A stretch of DNA of 64,000 bases, taken from assembly GCA_963678705.1 (NCBI GenBank), contig OY783208.1:1798001-1862000 (forward strand), given 5' to 3'. Positions 1-11,978 of the stretch are shown one piece after another. Position 1 is the first letter of the stretch, and the number at the start of each line of letters is the position of its first letter. A model generated the notes under the pieces. The model saw nothing but the letters and a program-made list of their open reading frames with translations. It was not told the DNA's origin and searched no databases. The stretch is from Panorpa germanica. Its lineage: Eukaryota; Arthropoda; Insecta; Mecoptera; Panorpidae. A program made the position numbers and the translations under genes.

Positions 1-570
1 ACAGCGGCAAAATGATTTCTAGTCCAGCTTAACTTTTTATATGGGGTGTGTTGGAAAGGTATCGAGAATTTGTAATTAAAAAGAGCAGCGGTAATTATTT
101 TATAAAAATCTTTTTTCCCGTAAATTGGTAGAACTGTCCTTAATTACTATGCCACATTTTAGCAAAATCGGTCGACCCGTTTGTTAACAGTAACTAATTG
201 AATCAGTTGACTTCAGTTGTGTGGCGAATTTTTGCTTACTGGGTTTAATCGAGGAAAAACGGGTAACCCGGGGCGGCAATTTTAGTTACGGGAACATAAA
301 GAAGTCATATGGTGTCAGATCTGGTATTTATTGCGATTTTGGCGTTAAATTTGGTCACAACTATCGCACTATGTCAAGATGATTTGTCTTCCCCAAATTT
401 TAACATTTCTGACGGATTCTCTTACACAAACGCTGCAAATACGGTCAACTAGTGACTGTATGTTGTTCTGGAATGAATTCATGATGCATTAAACCACGAA
501 TATTGAATAAAACAATGAGCATCACCTTAACTTTTAAGCGATGACGTGATTTTGATGAAAATAATTTAAC
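1..570. other. No gene recognised (left edge)
   Basis: AT-rich sequence with no convincing coding frame, splice-bounded exon or recognised repeat end. A short stretch near 85-175 resembles other interspersed sequence here but could not be assigned. Confidence 0.5.
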
Positions 571-1209
571 AATGGGCTTGTGTCCTATGTCTTAATTTCT
601 ATAAAAGTGTACTACATATTGATAAAGTGGGTTACTAGAACCTCAAATGTTCAATTATTTGTTAATAACTCCTTATATGTTAAGAGATATTAACAATTAA
701 AAATGTCATTTTGTCTCTTTAATTATTAAAGGGATTCAACGTTGTACACATTCCAAGTGCGTGTGACATCACAATCCTTGTGTAAGGCTACCAACCTTAC
801 AGATCATAAATCTCTGCTATATGTATTTATATATTAAAATACCAAATATTATTTACAGCTATTTCAAGGAACAATCAAGTTTTAATATTATGTCTGCCGT
901 AACAGGGATAAATAAAATAAAAACTTATTATTCTTTGACTTGACTTGATTATTTTACTACCAACAGCTACAGAACATTACCACAGCACTGACCTACTCAA
1001 CAAATAACTGACGTTGCAATGCATTTCACGTCATACAAATATAGCCGACCATTTCTAGCGCTAAAACTACAATTCAAACTTTTAATTGCTATATCCCGTC
1101 AACATTTAGATATTTAATAAAATAGACACGCCAATACACATTTATTAACATCAAGTTCAATCAACAATTGAAAAATCGACCACTAAAAAATGAGGACACA
1201 AGCCTCATT
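571..1209 (+). mobile_element. MITE family A, full-length copy (A1)
   Basis: About 640 bp bounded by inverted ends: it begins AATGGGCTTGTGTCC and finishes GGACACAAGCCTCATT, the reverse complement with one mismatch. It holds the family's diagnostic interior: a block around 630-690, the region near 840-960 and the end block near 1090-1180. There is no coding capacity. No clean target duplication is visible, so the superfamily is left open. The copy serves as the reference orientation for A. Confidence 0.85.
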
Positions 1210-2150
1210 TTTAAATCACAAATCCGTGTGCTATCGTTTTAAATTTCGCACCGTTTTTTAACTATCAACATACATCTGTCATTGCGGTGACATTTGGCAG
1301 ATATTGTGTTTCTTTACTAACCTCAGAGTTTGTACTTTAGATTAAAATAAAAATATCACTAATTTTCACGAAAATATTGCGTTTTTCTGTTGATTTAAAA
1401 TCAGCACTCTTGTTGAATTTTTTTTTACATATCGGACAAATTGAGCCGCTGTATTGAAAAGTGGTATAACCTCTTATCATTCCTTTAACATTGAATCCTT
1501 ATCAGGCGAATTTTAAATACAAGGAACTCGATGTTATTAAACAGCGCCTCTTTTGGCATAAAATGGAAACTCTGCAACTGTTAGTATTATTGAAAAAATG
1601 TGTGAGTGATACCGACGGGGTAAGGTGAAAGGAGGGGGAGAGGAGAAAAAAGTATCTACTAGATATTTATAAAAATTCAATTGACTAAAAAATATAATAT
1701 TCACGGTTACTCATGCGGCGACTAGCTGCGGACGTGACGTATGATTGTGATGATATTTTTAATAAAAATGTCAATTATTTTAGTGATTTCTTCGTTCCAC
1801 ATACTATTTGTATTATTTGAATCGAAAGCTTGATGTTTTCTGAACCATATTCAATTGAAATAATAATTTTCTCCATTAGATACTTACATGAAATTTTCAA
1901 TCAAATGCACAAGTTAATGAAATTAGTTTTTAAAACTAATTATTTCCTTAAAATTTTCGGAAACCTACCCTTATTTAATTGTTTTATTAATTATTGACCA
2001 TCGTAGAACAAATTTACGAAGTTTCAGCATTCTTTACTACTTCACAAGGATCACCTTAACCCAAACATCATGCTTTAACAGCAGAAAATACTATTATTGG
2101 TATAAAGTTGTTTATTCGGAATTCAATAAGGTTTCAATAAGAACGAAATA
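1210..2150. other. No gene recognised
   Basis: AT-rich spacer with no feature I can support. A purine-rich patch lies near 1616-1655 (GGGGAGAGG type). Confidence 0.45.
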
Positions 2151-2290
2151 GGGTGGTCACCACCCCTAGTTTAGCCAGCCGCAGGCTGTACTGTTTGGGA
2201 GGTTGCCAAGGATCTTTTCACAGGATAAAACCTCGTTTCTAATTGAATCCTTCATGTCCAGAAGATCATCTATACCTCTAAACATTTCAG

Positions 2291-2356
2291 GCGGAAAAAT
2301 TCATCAAATATATCAAATTCTACATCCCCAAAGGATGGCAGAAACCGTTTAAATAA
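2291..2356 (+). CDS. Possible short terminal exon (weak)
   Basis: A splice-acceptor-like tract ends in TTTCAG at 2290. It is followed by 21 open codons (reading AEKFIKYIK then FYIPKGWQKPFK), a TAA stop and an AATAAA-type signal overlapping the stop. A different frame is also open across 2174-2350, so the call is ambiguous. The product is not recognised, and the piece could equally be a fragment of a dead mobile element. Confidence 0.2.
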   Translation, partial: AEKFIKYIKFYIPKGWQKPFK

Positions 2357-2357
2357 A

Positions 2358-2805
2358 ATAAAAGTGACGGAGATATAGAGTTTTAAGTCTTCACCTCTCT
2401 GATCTGGTTTCGTCTTTCTTTGAAACTTTTAAACGCGTTTTTCTCACACTTAGCTTTTTCAGAGTCGGTGTCCTCTCTAGCGCAAAACTACTGCACCGAT
2501 CCGCAATGAAATTTTGCACACTCTTTCTTTACATAAATGCCGAGGTAACACTATCGAGTTTTTTTTGCAGAAACTTATCAACTAATGAAATCATTTTGGT
2601 TTTTTGATTTCAAATAATCCAGTGATGAGTTATGAGTTACTTTTTTTGTGACGTCACCGGAGATTTGCTGTAAATGGCTCATTTCTTGATATTTATTTAT
2701 GAAAATTTCACAAAATATTCTTTAAATGTTATTTTATCATGTAGTAATTATAGAAATAATTATATATTAACTGTGTCGTCAAAAAACATTATCGAAAATA
2801 TGCCT
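2358..2805 (+). repeat. Interspersed repeat G (copy G1)
   Basis: Runs from the block reading GACGGAGATATAGAG to the terminal block ending AACATTATCGAAAATATG. The same linear order recurs near 8830, 32708, 55198 and 62538, always in this orientation. No transposase was seen. Short open frames in it are shared between copies only because the copies are similar. Confidence 0.75.
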
Positions 2806-3029
2806 TAAAAATATATATAGTAAAATTGACTTACTCGTTATTTTGGTTCACATGTCTGCCGCTATCCACAGCAACGCTATGGCGCTGCTGACGAATTTCT
2901 TTTCTATTATTGTTATTCCCTGTAAGAAAATAACAAAATTATTTCGTTTATAAATAACATCTCAGAAATATTGTCACATTTGGGAGTCACTTTGACGTCA
3001 TATTGAAGATGCGTCATGCGTCAATTGAA

Positions 3030-3215
3030 TTTGATTTGACTCGTTCAAGGAAATGTCAGTGATATGAACTACAAATGACAAAATCACTTCACCTGGCTTC
3101 ACTACCGTACAGTATTGAATGAAGCTGCAAATAAACCATTCAAGAGTAACAGAGACAGATATATCTTGTTTCTTTGTCTGTGATATTCTAGAATTTTATC
3201 TCTACTAAAATATAT
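3030..3215 (+). repeat. Direct-repeat arm flanking repeat I
   Basis: About 175 bp containing a GAATGAAGCTGCAAATAAAC block and a CAGATATATCTTG block. It recurs as a direct repeat at 3810-3985 and once more at about 29545-29720. The two local arms bracket about 600 bp of repeat I. Confidence 0.65.
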
Positions 3216-3221
3216 ATATAG

Positions 3222-3985
3222 GAAATATAGGCTATTTACACATATATATATATATGCTGTAAGCTGAAGACTACCTTACTTAGTTTCTTCAATTAACTAA
3301 GTTAATTTTAATAATAATTTAATCATAGTTTTAGTTAGAAGTGGTATAATTAATATTATGAAGTGATTTTTATACACATTTTAATTAGGTAGTGTCACTA
3401 AAACCTCTGTATCTCGTAAAGTAGTGGTCAGATTGTCTTGAAATTTTAACACAAATCGTTTGAAGGATAGTTCTATCAAGTACTATAAAAATTTGGTGAA
3501 TTTGTCCATAATTGCGCCCTGTACACGTCACCCTACGAACTTATTGAGTGACGCTTGTAAATCAAACATACGATTTTGTTCTACCGTATACTACAAATAT
3601 AAATAGCTTCTAAAAAAAGTGGATAACAGTGTGGTGGGAAGAGCGGGAAGTGGGGGAGGGAAGGAGGCGATATGTTATGCGGTAATTTAACATTGTTATC
3701 TCAGGCTTACTAATTAAATATTTAATTACTATGCCGCATGATTCTAATTAGTCAGGAAATAACAGAAGTTATTCTTGGAAATATTACAATCAAAAAAAAA
3801 ACAAATTAATTGATTTGATTTGACTCGTACAAATGATAAAATCACTTCACCTGGCCTCACTACCGTACCATTATTGAATGAAGCTGCAAATAAACCATTC
3901 AAGTGTAACAGAGACAGATATATCTTGTTTCTTTGTCTAGCAATATTCTAGAATTTTATCTCTACTGAAATAAATATTTTCAAAT
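3222..3985 (+). repeat. Interspersed repeat I (copy 1)
   Basis: A long block closely matched by 28975-29745. It opens with a TA-rich tract near 3225-3255, then a conserved non-coding stretch, a purine-rich patch (3636-3668) and the arm shared with 3030-3215. No protein is recognised. Confidence 0.7.
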
Positions 3986-4349
3986 GTAAAAGAGACAACT
4001 ATATCTACATTTAATTATATGGTGTTGGAAAGAGACACATATAAGAATACTTGCCTATACAAGAAGTGATAAACGACTTAACATTCTTCCGCATTTTTAC
4101 AAATAATTATCCAATTAACTTTGTTATTAATAAACTAAAAACTGAAAAGCAACGAAATATATTTGTAAAAATTAATAAACACAAAAAACACGTTATTAGT
4201 ACGCATGCGCAGTAACGAATTCTTGAAATGACAGTCAGACATGCCTGAACTTGCATCGAACTTGTCACTGGTTCAACGTATAAGGTTTTAAAATATTTAT
4301 TTTAGACATTTTGTGTACAAAAATAGTAATTATTAGCCCTGCGTGTGTA

Positions 4350-5072
4350 CACTGGGTCTTTTAAGGAACAGTTGAAATTTACAACTCCTATTTCTCTCTC
4401 ATGAGTACAGAGCGCCCTTCACATATGCCCCCTAAAAAATCTAGGTAGTAGTAGTGACTTAAGGTTCCAGTGGCGTCCAGATTTGGCAGTTTACCGGCAA
4501 AGGCGAGCCAGTTAAACTTGCCCCTCTAAAAGGGTCAATAAATGCACTTTTTTTTGCTTTTCCCGTTGATTTACAGTTTTTTCATAGTTTTTGTAATTTA
4601 ATTTATTATTTCTTAAGAAGATGGGTGACAATTCCCCGTAAATTCTCTTTGTGACACTAATTATTATTAACTAATATTAAATATTATTTCATAACTTTTG
4701 TATTTTCAACAATAAAAACTTATTTTGTGCCGAATAATCACCGGTCCGTTTATTATGACATGCCTGAATCCGTAAAATATTCCCCACTTTCAGGTGCACA
4801 AATAATTCAACTTTTTGGAGCCCACGTCAAAGACACTACTTTCTTTCGAAAGCTTATAGTCTAAGCTAAAAAAGTCTACAACCGTTTTTCTTAATATTTG
4901 TTTGTTTTAAAGTTACGAATTTTTTAACAAGATTACGTTTTTCACTATTTGTGAATTTTTATTAACAACGGTTTTAAACTTTGGACTTTGGCAACTTCTG
5001 GACCATGTAGTAGACACTTCAAGAAGTCATCCAGAACTGGAAAGACTCAACTGTTCCCTCAAAGACCCAGTG
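4350..5072. mobile_element. TA-flanked MITE with 25-bp inverted ends
   Basis: Ends are near-perfect inverted repeats: 4350-4374 begins CACTGGGTCTTTTAAGG and 5048-5072 is its complement with two mismatches over 25 bp. Each end is flanked by TA (4348-4349 and 5073-5074), the target duplication of Tc1/mariner-type elements. The 723-bp element has no transposase frame, so it is non-autonomous. No second copy was seen in the window. Confidence 0.8.
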
Positions 5073-5359
5073 TACATACCATGACTCGAATTAAATTAAT
5101 TGTTTAAATAAGTATTTTTGATTCTTTTCTTAAAAACGTGCTTTAAATGCAGAAATTTGGGCGCAAATAGCTTCGAATGATTAACGACAACTGCAAATAG
5201 AAATGCAGAAATAAATTTGCATTGATTGCGCTAAAACGCGTTTCGAGCGCTATTCCAAGAAACAATTTGTCTGTGTTTATTTATCGTATCAAAAAGTTCC
5301 GATAATCTTAAGCAGTTCCAAGAAACGACGTAAAATTAACTGAATAAGGAAAAGGATCG

Positions 5360-5590
5360 AAAGTAGTTCACTTTCAACATATTTTACAATCAAACGAACA
5401 CCGCTTGCTGTAATTTTCTTTACAAGACAATATTTGTCATATTCTCAATGAATGATTCTAAGTTCTTCAAAAGAATCGTAAGAAAATGACCATTGTTACA
5501 TCACAAAACCGTCCGCTTCAACATAGGTCGGCTAGCGTTCGTATGTTGAAATGTAGTACCGCATGAGTATTGAAACTTTTCTACGTACAA
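5360..5590 (+). repeat. Repeat E (copy 1, uninterrupted)
   Basis: About 230 bp including CACTTTCAACAT and CAACATAGGTCGG blocks. It matches 11979-12170. In the second copy a D element lies at the left edge, so this copy shows the undisturbed junction near 5366-5372. Confidence 0.7.
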
Positions 5591-5596
5591 ACGACA

Positions 5597-6343
5597 TTAA
5601 GGAGGTACAGGACGTTAACGTAAATGCAAAAAGTTTATCTCTCGGTACTACGAAATGCAAAATACGAAGTACATGACGGGACTGTACCTTTGAAAATGAA
5701 TTTATCAATTCCCTATTAAACTGCTTTTTGCTTGTTAAAATGATTTTTTATGCATTTTATAGTTTAATAAATTAAAAATTACCTATAATTAATATCAAAT
5801 TTATATTAATTCAATTTAAATACAAATTAAATATTTTGAAAAAGGAATAATAAATTTGGCAACGCTGTAAATTTACGTGTGTTGACGCATGCGTGATTTG
5901 GTTCTTTGACCAATAAATTGTTATATTTTATATAACATTTATTCCGATTTTGAATTTCCCGCTCGATTTGCCATTTGCAACGTTGCCGGCTTATAACCTA
6001 CATTTACTGTTTCTTAAAGGTTTTATTTAGATATTTTCGTAAATAGGTATCCTTTTGATAATTTTCTTTTTGCAATAGTTACAGAAAAGATTATTTTATA
6101 TACACCTAGTTTTTGAAAGCCGTGTCACCATTTTTTTATAGATAAAAGTTATATTATGTGGCGAAATTGAGCTAAAAATTATGATTTGTATGGAAAATGA
6201 CTATTTTTAATCATGTATAAAAAGAAAACTATGAACCCTAGGTCTCTAAAATTTTGAGACAGCATGTATTTTAACTATTTGTATCGACCCTCCAAATTTC
6301 ACAACGTTTTTATCATTTACGTTAACGTCCTATACCTCCTTAA
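5597..6343 (-). mobile_element. MITE family B, full-length (B1)
   Basis: About 745 bp. It has TTAA at each end (5597-5600, 6340-6343) and long inverted ends reading GGAGGTACAGGACGTTAACG inwards from each side. It is inverted relative to the other three large copies. TTAA duplications are used by piggyBac and Kolobok elements, and the sequence does not decide between them. No transposase is present. Confidence 0.85.
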
Positions 6344-6761
6344 AGTAGCTATATACGTTTATAAAACTATTTATGCGAGATTATAAATTGTTACATATTA
6401 AAGTAATATATGAGTTAAAGATTTTGACAGTTTTTAGTATTTAATTAATAACAATATCAAAGAAATGTTTGATAATTAATAACTCGTATTTAATCACTTG
6501 ATTAGTCACTTAATTTGTCTCAAAGCACTGCAAGACACTACTGAATGTGTTCACATACTGATTAACTAGTTCCTTTAAGATGTCACTCTGCAAGGACGTC
6601 AAAGCGATAATTAGAATTATTCAAATTAAGAACTGCATGGTAATGAGGACCTATAACTAACAACATGTGGTTGCAGAGAGGGAGAAAGAGGGGGCGGAAA
6701 TAATAGTGCAAGAAAAAACTACTTCACTTGTCATAGTCACAGTCTACAAAAGTTGCCTATC

Positions 6762-7235
6762 GTAACTTCAAATGTTCAATTATTTTTTAATAACTCGTTA
6801 TATGTTAAGAGATATTAACAATTAAAAAGTAATTTTGTCTCTTTAATTATTAAAGGGATTCAACGTTGTACACATTCCAAATACATGTGACATCACAACC
6901 TTACAGGTCATAAATCTCTGCTATATGTATTTATATATCAAAATATCAAATATTATTTACAGTTATTTCAAGGAACAATAAAATTTCAATATTATGTCTG
7001 CCTTAGCAGGGTTAAATAAAATATAAACTTATTATTCTTTGACTTGACTTGATTATTTCGACTACCAACAGCTACAAAACATTACCACAGCACTGACCTA
7101 CTCAACAAATAACTGACGTTAAAATGCATTTCACGTCATACAAATATGGCCGACCATTTCTAGCGCTAAAACTACAATTCTACTTTTTAATTGTTATATC
7201 TCCGTCAATATTTAGACATTTAATAAAATAGACAC
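6762..7235 (+). mobile_element. MITE family A, truncated copy (A2)
   Basis: Matches the interior and right part of A1 from the block reading CAAATGTTCAATTATT to ATAAAATAGACAC. Both terminal inverted repeats are missing. Confidence 0.8.
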
Positions 7236-7257
7236 AAATTAAACAAAACTATATTAT

Positions 7258-7320
7258 ATTATAACCTCCAAAATGAAACAATCTGTCAAACGCAGTAGGA
7301 TTTATTTTTAGCAATAGAAT
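7258..7320 (+). repeat. Repeat F, left-end fragment (F1)
   Basis: Short match to the start of repeat F (AACCTCCAAAATG onwards through GCAGTAGGATTTATTT). Fuller copies lie at 23570, 27671 and 50728. Confidence 0.65.
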
Positions 7321-7340
7321 TAAAATTGAAAATGTTATTC

Positions 7341-7395
7341 ACTTCGCGGCGGAAATATTTTTTTTGCGGGCCTTACTATGGCTAAGGCCGCCCCT
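7341..7395 (-). mobile_element. hAT-like MITE end fragment
   Basis: Finishes TAAGGCCGCCCCTG, the inverted form of the start of the better-preserved hAT-like element at 24702. The rest of the element is absent or unrecognisable. Confidence 0.45.
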
Positions 7396-7421
7396 GGTTA
7401 AGAAACCGTTAACATAGCTAA

Positions 7422-7523
7422 ATGCACCAGGATGTGATTCCCGCAGATGCTAAGAATGCATCAAGCGAACCAGATGTAGTGGAATATGCCACAGCATTAA
7501 AAAATTGTATATATACAATTTGA
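7422..7523 (+). pseudogene. Short coding-like remnant
   Basis: 33 codons from ATG to TGA with protein-like composition (it includes SSEPDVVEYATALKNC). No splice signals or homologous copy in the window support it as a gene. It may be a fragment of an unrecognised transposon protein or chance. Confidence 0.15.
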
Positions 7524-7698
7524 AACTTTAAAAAAAAGGAGCTTTGGTGTTTAGTAAATTTGACGTCAATGTTTTGTATAGCCCATTCCTCAAAAAAGTA
7601 AGAACTTCAACTTTCAGCAAGAACTTTAAAGGAAACTGTTTTATCATTAATATATTTTTTATCATATTTAGCAAAGACTCAAACTATACATTGTGAAC

Positions 7699-8297
7699 TC
7701 GATTTTCAATTATTGATTGAAATTGATGTTAATAAATGTGTATTGGCGTGTCTATTTTATTAAATATCTAAATGTTGACGGAGATATAGCAATTAAAAGT
7801 TTGAATTGTAGTTTTAGTGCTAGAAATGATCGGCCATATTTGTATGACGTGAAATGCATTTTAACGTCAGTTATTTGTTGAGTAGGTCAGTGCTGTGGTA
7901 ATGTTTTGTAGCTGTTGGTAGTCAAATAATCAAGTCAAGACAAAGAATAATAAGTTTTTATTTTATTTAACCCTGCTAAGGCAGACATAATATTGGAATT
8001 TGAGTGTTCCTTGAAATAGCTGTAAATAATATTTGATATTTTGATATATAAATACATATAGCAGAGATTTATGAACTGTAAGGTTGGCAGCAGTTGTGAT
8101 GTCACATGCATTTGGAATGTGTACAACGTTGAATCCCTTTAATAATTAAAGAGACAAAATGACTTTTTTAATTGTTAATATCTCTTAACATATAAGGAGT
8201 TATTAAAACATAATTGAACATTTGAGATTCTAGTAACCCACTTTATCAATATATAGTACACTTTTATAGAAATTAAGACATAGGACACAAGCCCATT
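7699..8297 (-). mobile_element. MITE family A (A3)
   Basis: Inverted relative to A1. It ends with GGACACAAGCCCATT at 8283-8297, and its left terminal repeat is lost. The copy lies in the inferred intron just downstream of the SAM-domain exon, about 55 bp from the splice donor. Confidence 0.85.
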
Positions 8298-8351
8298 AAA
8301 TATCCAAACCATGTAGTTCACCTATTAATAAACAGATGGCAGTGCTCTTAC

Positions 8352-8666
8352 CTCGATCATATTTAGTCCTTAAAGCCACAAGACTTGAAATCATTCTTGC
8401 TCTATGCGCTGAATTTTTAACTCCTAAGTCTTTTAAATCGGATTCATTATATTTGAGCATATCTTCAACACCGTTGAAGTGATCCAGGAGTCCTTGATAT
8501 TGTCCTAGCTCAAGAACATTCAACCATTGTCGAATATCCAGGTGGGGTCCTGTCGTTGTTGATCCATTTTGCATTGTTACTGGAATTACCGTCATATTTA
8601 GCGGCATATTTTTATTTCGCCGGGATAGTGTGCTGATTGACGGGAACCGGAAACTCCAGGCTATGC
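8352..8666 (-). CDS. SAM-domain protein, internal exon
   Basis: On the minus strand a consensus acceptor (TAATTGTTCCAG) precedes 8666 and a consensus donor (GAG/GTAAGAG) follows 8352. The 315-nt exon between them is open throughout, entering with two bases of a split codon and leaving with one. The last 60 or so residues form a SAM domain: WLNVLELGQYQGLL, then DMLKYNESDLKDLGVKNSAH and RARMISSLVALRTKY, with the usual hydrophobic spacing and the D-L-x-x-L-G-V core. SAM domains mediate protein-protein or RNA contacts. The first part is a low-complexity linker. The next exons are not recognisable here, so introns are large. The ATG at 8607 is probably an internal Met, not the start. The family cannot be named from this exon alone. 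Confidence 0.8.
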
Positions 8667-8829
8667 CTGGAACAATTAGAAAATAACAAATTAATTATAT
8701 GCATATGTTACAGAGTAAATATAAAATTAAAATAACTTTTTGTACTGCACTACAATGAAACTAGCATGAACATTAAATAGACATTAATAAAGATAGATAT
8801 TGCAGTTATTAAAGAAACAATGATAGAAG

Positions 8830-9322
8830 AATTGAAGTATTTATATGAATGTACAACATATTAAGTTTATTGTGTGAAAATTTGAAGTCGATTGGAGTAA
8901 AACTGTCGGAGATATAGAGTCTTAAGTCTTCACCTCTCTGGTGTGGTTTCGTCTTATTTTGAAAATTTTAATCACGTTTTTCTCACACTTAGCTTTTTCA
9001 GAGTCGGTGTCTTCTCTAGCTCAAAATCTACTGCACCGATTCTTTTGAAATTTTGCACACTCTTTCTTTGCATAAATGTTTTTGCAGGAACTTATCAACT
9101 AATGAAATCATTTTGGTTTTTTGATTTCAAATAATCCAGTGATGTTATAAGTTACTTTTTTTGTGACGTCACCGGAGATTCGCTGTCAATGGCTCATTTC
9201 TTGATATTTATTTATGAAAATTTCACAAAGTATTCTTTAAATGTTATTTTATCATGTAGTAATTATAGAAATAATTATATATTAACTGTGTCGTCAAAAA
9301 ACATTATCGAAAATATGGTTTT
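8830..9322 (+). repeat. Interspersed repeat G (G2)
   Basis: Second copy of the block that begins around GTACAACATATTAAG and ends AACATTATCGAAAATATG. A central segment is shorter than in G3. Confidence 0.75.
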
Positions 9323-9840
9323 TTTATCGATTTGAATCAGAACGTTTTGTCAAGTATTTATGTTATAGTGAACAAGTCACTGTCATAACGTCACTTTTAT
9401 TTTATTTAAATGAACAAGTTTATACGTGTTTAATATTTGATCTAACCTAACTTTTATGAAAAGCAAATGTCACTTACAAATAATAACGTCACCAGTAACT
9501 GTTGCGGCGCATATTTTGCACAAAAAAACATAAATTAGATGATTTCATTATGTTGGTAATTTCAATTTGACACTAGTCCTTATAAACACAATAAATATGC
9601 AAGGATTTTCTTTTCGGTACTGACATAGACAGTTGCAAGAATTATGAGGCTCGCTGAGGAAGGCGGGCAGGGGAAATGTAACGAACATTGCTGCCTTGCA
9701 CTTTAAATGAAGAAATTAAACACCGATGGAATTTCAATACATGCCTTTGTTGTGTGTGTATTAAAATAATACAGGGCTACCCGAAAATAATCGAATATTA
9801 AAGGTAAGTAAAGATTTTGGAGTGACTTTGCCATCGTATT
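9323..9840. other. Spacer with a short shared fragment
   Basis: No gene seen. About 60 bp at 9355-9420 (containing GTGAACAAGTCACTGTC) recurs at 42183-42245, so part of this spacer is a dispersed repeat. Confidence 0.4.
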
Positions 9841-10383
9841 TTTTAATTGTTGATTGTAATTGATGTTAATAAATGTGTATAGGCGTATCTATTTTATTAA
9901 ATATCTAAATGTTGACGGAGATATAGCAATTAAAAGTTTGAATTGTAGTTTTAGCGCTAGAAATAGTCGGCCATATTTGTATGACGTGAAATGCATTTTA
10001 ACGTCAGTTATTTGTTGAGTAGGTCAGTGATGTGGTAATGTTTTGTAGCTGTTGGCAGTCGAAATAATCAAGTCAAGTCAAAGAATAATAAGTTTTTATT
10101 TTATTTAACCCTGCTAAGACAGACATAATATTGAAATTTGATTGTTCCTTGAAATAGCTGTAAATAATATTTGATATTTTGATATATAAATACATATAGC
10201 AGAGATTTATGAGCTGAAGGGTGGTAACCTGTAAACTTGTCAGAGTTCTGTCATGAATATGCTATATCTCCTAACATATAATGAGTTATTAACAAATAAT
10301 TGAACATTTGAGGTTCTAGTAACCCACTTTATCAATATGTAGGACACTTTTATAGAAATTAAGACATAGGACACAAGCCCATT
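9841..10383 (-). mobile_element. MITE family A (A4)
   Basis: Inverted copy ending GGACACAAGCCCATT. An interior part near 10217-10260 belongs to the sub-type with CATGAATATGCTAT instead of the usual block. Confidence 0.8.
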
Positions 10384-10385
10384 AA

Positions 10386-10446
10386 AATGCAATAGTGATA
10401 GAAACGTCATAAAACATGACACTTCAACAAATTGTTTACGGGGTAG
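10386..10446 (+). repeat. Repeat D right-end fragment
   Basis: About 60 bp matching 10940-10992, the right end of the short D sub-type (ACTTCAACAAATTG then GTTTAC). Confidence 0.55.
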
Positions 10447-10479
10447 CAGGAATGAATGAAAAAAATTGACAATAGAGGA

Positions 10480-10730
10480 TTTGGGAGAGAGAGATATCGA
10501 AATACATACGAGAAAAGGAGATAAGGAACATAGAAAGTTTGAGAAACGAAGAGAAAGGCAGCAGATACTTGGAAAATGGAGAGCAAGGTGTGCTGGAGAA
10601 AGATAGAAATGCTAGAGCACATTAAGTGTTCATGTGAGAAAAGAGTAAAAAGAGAAAAGAGGATTGTGCAGTTATTAAAGGGAGGCAGTGAAGGAAATGG
10701 CAGAGTAGAAACAGAAGAGAGAGAAGCTTT
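10480..10730 (+). pseudogene. LINE ORF2 C-terminal remnant
   Basis: Diverged relative of the fragments at 25160 and 44351. A match to their RYWEKSEERKC region and to LLKGGSEG can be followed, but through several frame changes. It is dead. Confidence 0.55.
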
Positions 10731-10773
10731 AGGGGTTTAAGTTTATTTTGGAAGTATAGAGAATAAGTAGATA

Positions 10774-10992
10774 CCCAGTAAACATTTTGGAGTCACGTTG
10801 ACATCATATTGAAGATGCGTATGACTTTTTTGTCATGAAAGAGTTCAGTTTCTAACAGTCCGTTCATATGAAATGTTTTTTTTTCCCGCTACAAATGGCA
10901 AATATGAAGATAAAGTTGATGCGAACTATAATTGAAGTGCAATAGTGATAGAAACATCACAAAACAGGACACTTCACCAAATTGTTTACTGG
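10774..10992 (+). mobile_element. Repeat D, short sub-type
   Basis: 219 bp with the D inverted ends (CCCAGTAAACATTTTGG at left, complement at right, last G lost) but an unrelated, shorter interior. It probably uses the same transposase as the 840-bp elements. Confidence 0.75.
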
Positions 10993-11127
10993 TTAGAATA
11001 ATTTAATGGCGAAAGCATTAAAATAAAGTAATAATATCTATATGAAAGGTTTTGTGTATCAAATACACTCCTTAAAACAAAGAAAATACTGTCCCTACAT
11101 ACAAATTGAAACGATCAAAAGTAGCTC

Positions 11128-11978
11128 CCCAGTAAACATTTTGGAGTAAATTCTACTTAATTTCTATTACATATCATGAGTTTTTTGTCTGGAACGTGTT
11201 CGTTTTCTATTCAGTCGTTCATAGGAAAGGCCCTTTTTATGAGCTACAGAGATCGCAACGACGGTTCACTGCTGAAATAAAAGCGGAGTAGGTTTATGAT
11301 TTATGACCGGAGTTATAAACTTGGTACTAGCAGGGGTATAAAACTTAATAGAATTCTACTTTTTAGAGTCTGAAAAATATAAATATTTAAATGAAGAAAT
11401 AAATAGATGTAATATTTAGTACGGATCGTGTTTTTTTTAATGAATATTATTCATCTTCAACAATACTCGTTATATTAGTTTTTTACATTGTTTTGGTGAT
11501 TAAAAAATCCACGATCGGCAGGTCTGCGTTAGGTTTAAAACCTCTGTCTTACCATCGCTAGATACTATCTTCGTTTATATTCATTATATTCGGGGATTGA
11601 GAGAGATAGCGTCTGTCTATTACCATTAAAGAAATATTTGTTGAAAAAGGATAGCATATACTTTAAGCATACTGTCCTGAACAAAATACTATACAAGTAT
11701 ACAAGTGTAACGGTGAAAAATATATTTTACTTGTCTAACGCATCTCGTTTCTCTCTCACTTTGGAATAAATGAGATGAAAGTGAACTTAAAAAAAATATA
11801 TCCATGTGGGAAAGAAACAGAAATACTTAATGAATGATGTTGGAAAAAGAAAGAATACTAGAAAGAATAACTAACACTAAATCTGTGACAGGTAGAGAAC
11901 TTGTAAAGCGTTAGAATAGAATTGAACGAGTGACTCGAACTTCACCAAATAGGGCACTTCACCAAATTGTTTACTGGG
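11128..11978 (+). mobile_element. MITE family D (D1)
   Basis: 851 bp. Starts CCCAGTAAACATTTTGG and ends CCAAATTGTTTACTGGG. It is nearly identical in layout to copies at 26837, 42537 and 63626. It is inserted at the edge of repeat E, whose undisturbed version is near 5366. Non-coding. Confidence 0.85.
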
